Shown: piece by piece, positions 1-4,051 of the stretch
Position numbering within the stretch: position 1 is the first letter of the stretch
Layout of the letters: each line of letters opens with the position of its first letter
Assembly (NCBI GenBank): GCA_008933045.1
Contig: WBXJ01000160.1
Location: 1-6,799, forward strand
DNA length: 6,799 bases
Direction: 5' to 3'
Origin: Verrucomicrobiota bacterium
Lineage (GTDB): Bacteria > Verrucomicrobiota > Verrucomicrobiia > Limisphaerales > SXQI01
The notes under the pieces: generated by a model
What the model saw: the letters and a program-made list of their open reading frames with translations, nothing else
The model's database searches: none
What the model was told of the DNA's origin: nothing
Translations under genes and position numbers: made by a program

Positions 1-120
1 AAACACCCCTTCCGTGGGGTAGTTGATCGCTCTGGCAAACCGCTGAAAAGCAGGTATGAGCGACGAAAAGTGAAACAGTATCTGCACATTGGTCAATGGG
101 ACCCAGAACCGCAAACTTAA
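1..120 (+). CDS. C-terminal end of an unidentified protein (5' partial)
   Basis: Frame 1 is open from the left edge for 39 codons and ends in TAA at 118-120. The visible tail is strongly basic (for example KSRYERRKVK, about residues 16-25 of the fragment) and ends in an aromatic and acidic stretch, YLHIGQWDPEPQT. I do not recognise the family. A hairpin 20 nt downstream and the convergent amidase gene are consistent with a real gene end here. The call rests only on an open frame running into the edge and sensible spacing, so a chance open frame is possible. No domain, signal peptide or membrane segment can be judged from this fragment. Confidence 0.5.
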   Translation, partial: KHPFRGVVDRSGKPLKSRYERRKVKQYLHIGQWDPEPQT

Positions 121-140
121 CCTAAATCCCCAACTTTAAT

Positions 141-175
141 CGCGAGGGTTAGGCTGCTCGGAAGCAACCTTCGCG
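141..175. terminator. Convergent intergenic hairpin, possible transcription terminator
   Basis: The arms at 141-150 (CGCGAGGGTT) and 166-175 (AACCTTCGCG) pair over 10 positions with one G-U wobble. A further 3-bp inner stem (153-155 with 163-165) gives a 7-nt loop. It lies between the stop of the left-edge gene (120) and the stop of the convergent amidase gene (193), where a shared terminator is expected. No clean U tract follows on either strand. The plus side continues GTGAAAG and the minus side ATTAAAG, so it is not a canonical intrinsic terminator. The wobble pairs only in the plus-strand transcript and becomes an A-C mismatch in the minus one. Confidence 0.45.
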
Positions 176-192
176 GTGAAAGTAGGCCTGGC

Positions 193-1230
193 TCACTTTT
201 GATTTGGGGCGAGGCCACGTTCCATGGTTCGTTTGTATGAAAGTATTCCGTCAACAATCGCTCGGGCGAGTTGTTGACGGGACTTGTGATCGAAGACTTT
301 TTTTGCGTCATCCAGATTAGACATGAACCCTGCTTCAATGAGGACGCCGGGCATGGATGCCTTTCGCAAAACTTCAAAGCCCGCTCGTCGAACCCCTCGA
401 TCGTTCATCTCGAGACTGCGCACGAGCGATTTGTGAATTTCGTAGGCGAGGAGAATATTTTGGTCGTCGAATTTGTTGGAAGGTTCCGCTTTTTCGCGGG
501 GGCCGCCGCCGTTGGTGGAGGCCGTGCCTAGCGGAGTGGCGCAGTAGGTCTCCACGCCTTTGGCCTCGGTGTTATTCACGGCGCAGTTGTGATGTAGGCT
601 CACCAAAAGATCCGCGCCAGCACGACGGGCCAGTTGAGGCCGATCCTCCAGTTCGACAAAGCGGTCATCGTAGCGGGTAAAAACAACCTTGAACCCAGCG
701 GCCAACAAAAGTTCCCGAACCTCCTGTGCAAGCAAGAGATTGTAAGTTTTTTCCGCTCGTGCGCCGAGCATGAAGCCTGGGTCTTTTCCGCCATGGCCAG
801 GATCGATCGCAATGGTCCGGATGGGTCGAGGTGGGTTAGGTTTGCTAGGGAATAGTAATGCTTCGATCACGTTGCGAAGATCGCGTTGGGCGATGATCGG
901 TCGATTATTCTGAATGCGAATGCCGTATGAAAGCCAAAGATTGATGCCGTTGATGGAGGCGTTTCGTGAATCGAGAGATAAGGAGGCGTTACCCCACCGA
1001 GCTCTGAGTTTTATCTCAGGATTTTTCCCATCCCAGAGGCATTCCATGCCGTGTTGGCGTGCCCAAGAGTCGAGGTAAAGGTAGGGAATCCCATTGATTA
1101 TTAGACCAGTCGTTGTGGGTGGCGGTTTGACAACTCTTGCGGCGGTGCAGAGGTGTGCTGTGAGGCAAAAGCCAACCAGCACGAGAAACCAACAGCGATA
1201 GTTCAATCGACGCAACAGGAGGACAGGCAT
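193..1230 (-). CDS. Exported N-acetylmuramoyl-L-alanine amidase (Amidase_3 family)
   Basis: This is a zinc amidase that cleaves the bond between N-acetylmuramic acid and L-alanine of peptidoglycan, acting in the periplasm. It has 345 residues from the ATG at 1230. Residues 1-31 look like a signal peptide: a basic start (LLRRLNYR), a hydrophobic core, then an LCTAA cleavage-like site. Residues about 42-126 resemble the stalk-like copper-amine-oxidase N-terminal domain often fused to such amidases (NGIPYLYLDSWA, then WDG, then IIAQRDL). The catalytic domain covers about 138-333. The expected metal ligands are visible: H146 in IAIDPGHGGKDPG, E160 in AEKTYN and H213 in SLHHN. The catalytic-type E299 lies in LIEAGFMSN. 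An in-frame TTG at 1248 would add six residues. I prefer the ATG because the candidate -10 box abuts the TTG, so transcription would begin inside or after it. No clear Shine-Dalgarno sequence is present. The gene converges with the left-edge gene and diverges from the operon. The family call is firm; the cellular role (cell separation, recycling or sporulation-like lysis) is open. Confidence 0.95.
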   Translation of the reverse strand: MPVLLLRRLNYRCWFLVLVGFCLTAHLCTAARVVKPPPTTTGLIINGIPYLYLDSWARQHGMECLWDGKNPEIKLRARWGNASLSLDSRNASINGINLWLSYGIRIQNNRPIIAQRDLRNVIEALLFPSKPNPPRPIRTIAIDPGHGGKDPGFMLGARAEKTYNLLLAQEVRELLLAAGFKVVFTRYDDRFVELEDRPQLARRAGADLLVSLHHNCAVNNTEAKGVETYCATPLGTASTNGGGPREKAEPSNKFDDQNILLAYEIHKSLVRSLEMNDRGVRRAGFEVLRKASMPGVLIEAGFMSNLDDAKKVFDHKSRQQLARAIVDGILSYKRTMERGLAPNQK

Positions 1231-1248
1231 AGAGTTCAGAACGGTCAA

Positions 1249-1277
1249 AGATTAGAGTAGGAAAAGCTGAGGTTCAA
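1249..1277 (-). promoter_or_regulatory. Candidate sigma70-type promoter for the amidase gene
   Basis: On the minus strand TTGAAC (1277-1272) is followed after exactly 17 nt by TAATCT (1254-1249). The -35 box matches consensus at 4 of 6 positions. The -10 box matches at 3 of 6, including the important A2 and T6. Transcription would start near 1242, giving a leader of about a dozen nucleotides before the ATG at 1230. An A/T-rich stretch lies just upstream. The call comes from pattern only and the -10 is weak. Confidence 0.35.
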
Positions 1278-1283
1278 AACATT

Positions 1284-1311
1284 TTGCAATTTGCTTCGGG
1301 CATGATGTAGT
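1284..1311 (+). promoter_or_regulatory. Weak candidate promoter for the receiver-hemW-peptidase-kinase operon
   Basis: TTGCAA (1284-1289) and TGTAGT (1306-1311) are spaced by 16 nt, each matching consensus at 4 of 6 positions. This is the best plus-strand pair I see in the 98-nt divergent gap before the first operon gene. The -35 overlaps a 9-nt palindrome, GCAATTTGC (1286-1294), that could be an operator half or chance. Promoter elements of the two directions do not overlap. Confidence 0.22.
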
Positions 1312-1328
1312 GGTCGGATGAGAGAATT

Positions 1329-1703
1329 ATGACGAAACCGTTGGCGATGGTGTTTTATGAACGGTTGCTTTTAGGCAGCCAGTTGGTGAATCGGTTAACA
1401 GATATTGGGTATCGGGCGCAAAGCTTGTCGGATTTGGCAACGGTTCCCGCGATTGTGAGGAAGGAAAAACCGCTCGTTTTATTGATGGATCTTTTTAGTG
1501 CTCAAGGCAGTGTCGCTGAGGTGATTGCAACTCTCAAACAAAGTGGGGAAACAGCTCATATTCCGATCATTGGTTTCACGGCGAAGGAAGGGGAGCGGTT
1601 GCATCCCGAAGCGGTGGGTGCGGGTGTGGACATGGTGGCGTTCGATGAGGCATTGTTGCGGCAGTTACCCGAGATGCTTGAGCAGGTATTGCTGTGTGAA
1701 TGA
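1329..1703 (+). CDS. Stand-alone receiver-like (CheY-type) protein, degenerate
   Basis: This 124-residue protein is a single domain with no output domain. The pattern fits the alternating beta/alpha receiver fold: strand near residues 4-9, PLVLLMDLF at 48-56 carrying a phospho-acceptor-like D54, and IPIIGFTAKE at 79-87 with the conserved-type T84. The acidic pair normally at the end of the first strand is missing; the segment reads AMVFYERL, with only E11 as a candidate. The conserved Lys after the GA(D) turn is also missing, with VAFDEAL there instead. Metal binding and normal phosphorylation are therefore doubtful although D54 is kept. The ATG at 1329 follows a purine-rich GGATGAGAG (1316-1324), a plausible weak ribosome site. 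The stop overlaps the next start. A regulatory protein working by binding is likely, but the partner is unknown. It could also be a diverged receiver relative that does not signal by phosphate. Confidence 0.8.
   Translation: MTKPLAMVFYERLLLGSQLVNRLTDIGYRAQSLSDLATVPAIVRKEKPLVLLMDLFSAQGSVAEVIATLKQSGETAHIPIIGFTAKEGERLHPEAVGAGVDMVAFDEALLRQLPEMLEQVLLCE
1700..1703 (+). promoter_or_regulatory. ATGA stop/start overlap, receiver to hemW
   Basis: The hemW ATG (1700-1702) overlaps the receiver TGA (1701-1703). No good Shine-Dalgarno sequence lies just upstream, so translation of hemW is probably coupled to that of the receiver gene. This overlap fixes the chosen hemW start. Confidence 0.7.
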
Positions 1704-2974
1704 AAACTACTGAACCCAATCTCAACTTGTTACGAGGTGTGCCGGCGAGTGGCCGTGAAGTGGAATCGTTTGCCCCGAGTCCAGTCAAAGCAGATGATTC
1801 GCCTCCACCGGCTGGCGTGGTGACCAGCCTTTATGTGCATGTTCCATTTTGCGCTCACAAATGCGAATACTGCGCTTTTTACTCGCATCTGCCCGGGGGC
1901 GATGGTGTGGATCGCTACGTGGCGGCTTTGACCGAAGAGATGAGAATGGTGGCCGATGGAACCCGCTTAAAAACGGTGTTTTTCGGTGGGGGAACCCCGT
2001 CAATTCTGAATTTGCGCCAATGGGAAAAAGTATTTCATACGATGGACAAGGTGGGGTGGTTGGGTGCGGATGAATGGACGGTGGAATGTAATCCGGCCAC
2101 GGTTTCTCTTGATAAAGCAAAACTGTTGAGAGAGTTCGGGGTGAACCGGATTTCGATGGGGGTTCAGTCCCTCGATGAAGCGTTGCTCGACCGTCTGGGA
2201 CGGATACATAGTCGTGAGATGGTTTTCAAGTCGTATGATATTTTACGGAAGGCCGGATTTGAAAACATCAACATTGATCTAATGTTTGCGATTCCCGGAC
2301 AAACGATGCCTATTTGGGAGGCAACGATGAACGAGGCGATGGCGATGCAAACGGAGCACCTGTCGTGTTACGAGGTGATTTACGAGGAGGATACCCCATT
2401 GTTTGCTCAGCTTCAGGCAGGCGAGATTGATGTGGATGAGGAGTTGGCCTGTGAGATGTATGAGCGTTTGGTGGCTCGAGCGCAGGAGGGTGGTTATGAA
2501 CGTTATGAGGTCGCTAATTTTGCTAAGGGTTCGGGAAGTGGAGAGGTTCCTTCGCGGGCCTGTCGGCATAATGTGAATTATTGGCGAGGAGGTTTTTACT
2601 GGGCATTGGGACCTAGCGCGGCCGGTTTTGAACCTCGGGTCGGCGAGGAATGGGGGGTGCGTACCCGTAATTGGTCGAATACGACCATGTATTGTGAACA
2701 GATTGAGAAAGGGCAGCGAGCACTTGAACCGGTAGAATCGCTTTCACAAGTGCGGAGGGCAGGAGAGATCGCTGCTTTCGGCCTTCGTATGCCTTTCGGG
2801 TGGTCATTTGCTTCCTTCAAGGCCGTAACGGGGCTGGATTTGCAGGATGGATGGGAGGAAGAAATGAAATCTTTGCAGGATCGTGGTTGGGGGATTCTGG
2901 CGAGAGACCATTTTCGGTTAACTTCCGAAGGGTTACGTTTTGCGGATAGTGCGGGTGCGGATTTTCTTCGATGA
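1700..2974 (+). CDS. hemW: HemW-like radical SAM heme chaperone (formerly called coproporphyrinogen III oxidase-like)
   Basis: This 424-residue cytosolic radical SAM protein belongs to the HemN/HemW family. The iron-sulfur cluster motif CxxxCxxC is C51, C55, C58 in VPFCAHKCEYCAF. The SAM-binding glycine motif FFGGGTPS is at about 94-101, and further family blocks follow: VECNPATV (128-135), RISMGVQS (150-157) and IDLMFAIPGQT (192-202). HemW rather than true HemN is indicated by two features. The residue after the third Cys is Ala-Phe rather than the extra Cys of HemN, and the HNxxYW heme-binding motif of HemW is present at H290-W295. The C-terminal HemN_C-like part (about 350-420) includes AFGLRMPFGWSF. 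HemW proteins bind heme and are thought to deliver it to respiratory enzymes. About 42 residues, rich in Pro and polar residues, precede the first strand SLYVHVPFC, more than in E. coli HemW. The start is taken from the ATGA overlap; a later start is possible. The gene overlaps its neighbours at both ends, so it is co-transcribed. Confidence 0.93.
   Translation: MKTTEPNLNLLRGVPASGREVESFAPSPVKADDSPPPAGVVTSLYVHVPFCAHKCEYCAFYSHLPGGDGVDRYVAALTEEMRMVADGTRLKTVFFGGGTPSILNLRQWEKVFHTMDKVGWLGADEWTVECNPATVSLDKAKLLREFGVNRISMGVQSLDEALLDRLGRIHSREMVFKSYDILRKAGFENINIDLMFAIPGQTMPIWEATMNEAMAMQTEHLSCYEVIYEEDTPLFAQLQAGEIDVDEELACEMYERLVARAQEGGYERYEVANFAKGSGSGEVPSRACRHNVNYWRGGFYWALGPSAAGFEPRVGEEWGVRTRNWSNTTMYCEQIEKGQRALEPVESLSQVRRAGEIAAFGLRMPFGWSFASFKAVTGLDLQDGWEEEMKSLQDRGWGILARDHFRLTSEGLRFADSAGADFLR
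2971..2974 (+). promoter_or_regulatory. ATGA stop/start overlap, hemW to peptidase
   Basis: The peptidase ATG (2971-2973) overlaps the hemW TGA (2972-2974). The preceding bases (GGATTTTCTTCG) contain no ribosome site near the start, so coupled reinitiation is the likely mode. Confidence 0.7.
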
Positions 2975-4044
2975 ATCTAAGTTCGCTCGAATTAATGGAG
3001 TTGGTTCGACGACTGATGGAATGCGCCACCGCGCCCTATCACGAGGCGGGGGTTCGAACTGTGGCTGAGGCGATCGCACGGGAGAATGGGCTTCACCATT
3101 ATCAGGATCGCTTTGGCAACTTGTTTGTGAGAACAGGGAACCGAGGACGACCACTTGTGCTAGCGGCGCACCTTGACCATCCTGGCTTTGCCGTGCTGGA
3201 GCGAATTGATGCCTTGGGTTGGGCGGCGGAGTTTTTGGGCGGGGTGGGGGAGAAGTATTTTGTGCCGGGGGTTCCTCTGAGACTCCATCCCGGCAACGTC
3301 GCTGGACGGTTGGGAAAACAGTTGGATCAAAAGCGGAGGATTTATCGCTTGGAGACGGAAATGGAGGTGCAAGAGGCGATGTTTGCTGTCTGGGATTTGC
3401 CGAGTTTTGAGTGCCGTGGCCCGTTGATTTATGGCCGAGCATGTGATGATTTAATTGGAGTAGCGGTCGCATTGGCCACGTTGATTGAGTTGCAGCGTCA
3501 GGGAGTCAACGAGATGGTTTACGCGGTTTTGACAAGGGCGGAAGAAGTGGGTTTTGGGGGCGCACTAGCTGTTGCAAAGCACAGGCTCTTACCGAAGGAC
3601 TCGTTGGTGGTTTCTCTTGAAACAAGTCGGGAACTTCCGCCAGTGTTGATGGGGCAGGGGGTGATTGTGCGGACCGGGGACAAAGCTTCTGTTTTTGATA
3701 GTCGCGGGACGCGGTATCTGACAGAAATCTCGCATTTTTTGGCGGCTGAGAACCCCGATTTTAAATTTCAACGGGCTTTGATGCCGGGAGGAACTTGCGA
3801 AGCGACGGCTTATCAAGAATTTGGTTACGCATCGGTGGCGGTTTGCGTTGCGTTGGGTAATTATCACAACTGTGGTGCGGAGCAGATTGCTGAGGAGTTT
3901 GTTCACCGTGGGGATGTTGAGTCCATGGTGAGGTTGTTGGTGAAAGCCGCGGTGGAATTCCCTAGTTTTTTAGAATGGGCCAACACTCTACGAGATCAGT
4001 TTATCGAGTGCAGTTTGCAAACCGAACCGCGACTTCTCATCTAA
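2971..4044 (+). CDS. M42-like (clan MH) zinc aminopeptidase/metallohydrolase
   Basis: This 357-residue cytosolic protein has no signal peptide and shows the two-zinc peptidase pattern of the M42/M20/M28 group. Likely metal ligands, in order, are H67 in AAHLDHPGF (with D69 beside it), bridging D159 in GRACDDLIG, E192 next to catalytic E191 in TRAEEVGFGGA, E217 in VSLETSRE, and H299 in NYHNCG. The block MPGGTCEATAY (271-281) corresponds to the GGTDA-type segment of M42 enzymes. The roughly 90 residues between H67 and D159 match the inserted beta-barrel domain of M42 peptidases. Such enzymes trim N-terminal residues from peptides, often as large self-assembled particles. Many M42 aminopeptidases have Asp where E217 stands, so the substrate type is uncertain. 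A deblocking aminopeptidase or a related amidohydrolase are alternatives. It is co-transcribed with hemW, though no functional link is evident. Confidence 0.88.
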   Translation: MNLSSLELMELVRRLMECATAPYHEAGVRTVAEAIARENGLHHYQDRFGNLFVRTGNRGRPLVLAAHLDHPGFAVLERIDALGWAAEFLGGVGEKYFVPGVPLRLHPGNVAGRLGKQLDQKRRIYRLETEMEVQEAMFAVWDLPSFECRGPLIYGRACDDLIGVAVALATLIELQRQGVNEMVYAVLTRAEEVGFGGALAVAKHRLLPKDSLVVSLETSRELPPVLMGQGVIVRTGDKASVFDSRGTRYLTEISHFLAAENPDFKFQRALMPGGTCEATAYQEFGYASVAVCVALGNYHNCGAEQIAEEFVHRGDVESMVRLLVKAAVEFPSFLEWANTLRDQFIECSLQTEPRLLI

Positions 4045-4051
4045 CAGAAGC

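Noticed and set aside
271..855. Three overlapping plus-strand open frames within the amidase gene
   Set aside because: They overlap the catalytic motifs of the amidase on the other strand and show no motif of their own.
1231..1248. TTG at 1248 as the amidase start
   Set aside because: It adds six residues with no Shine-Dalgarno sequence and sits directly against the candidate -10 box. The ATG at 1230 gives a normal signal peptide. It cannot be fully excluded.
1700..2974. True oxygen-independent coproporphyrinogen III oxidase (HemN)
   Set aside because: The extra Cys after CxxxCxxC typical of HemN is missing and the HNxxYW motif of HemW is present.
2933..3472. A 179-codon open frame on the minus strand opposite the peptidase
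   Set aside because: It lies antisense to a gene with clear zinc-site motifs. Its translation is rich in Pro, Arg and Ser with no domain, as expected of an antisense shadow in moderately GC-rich DNA.
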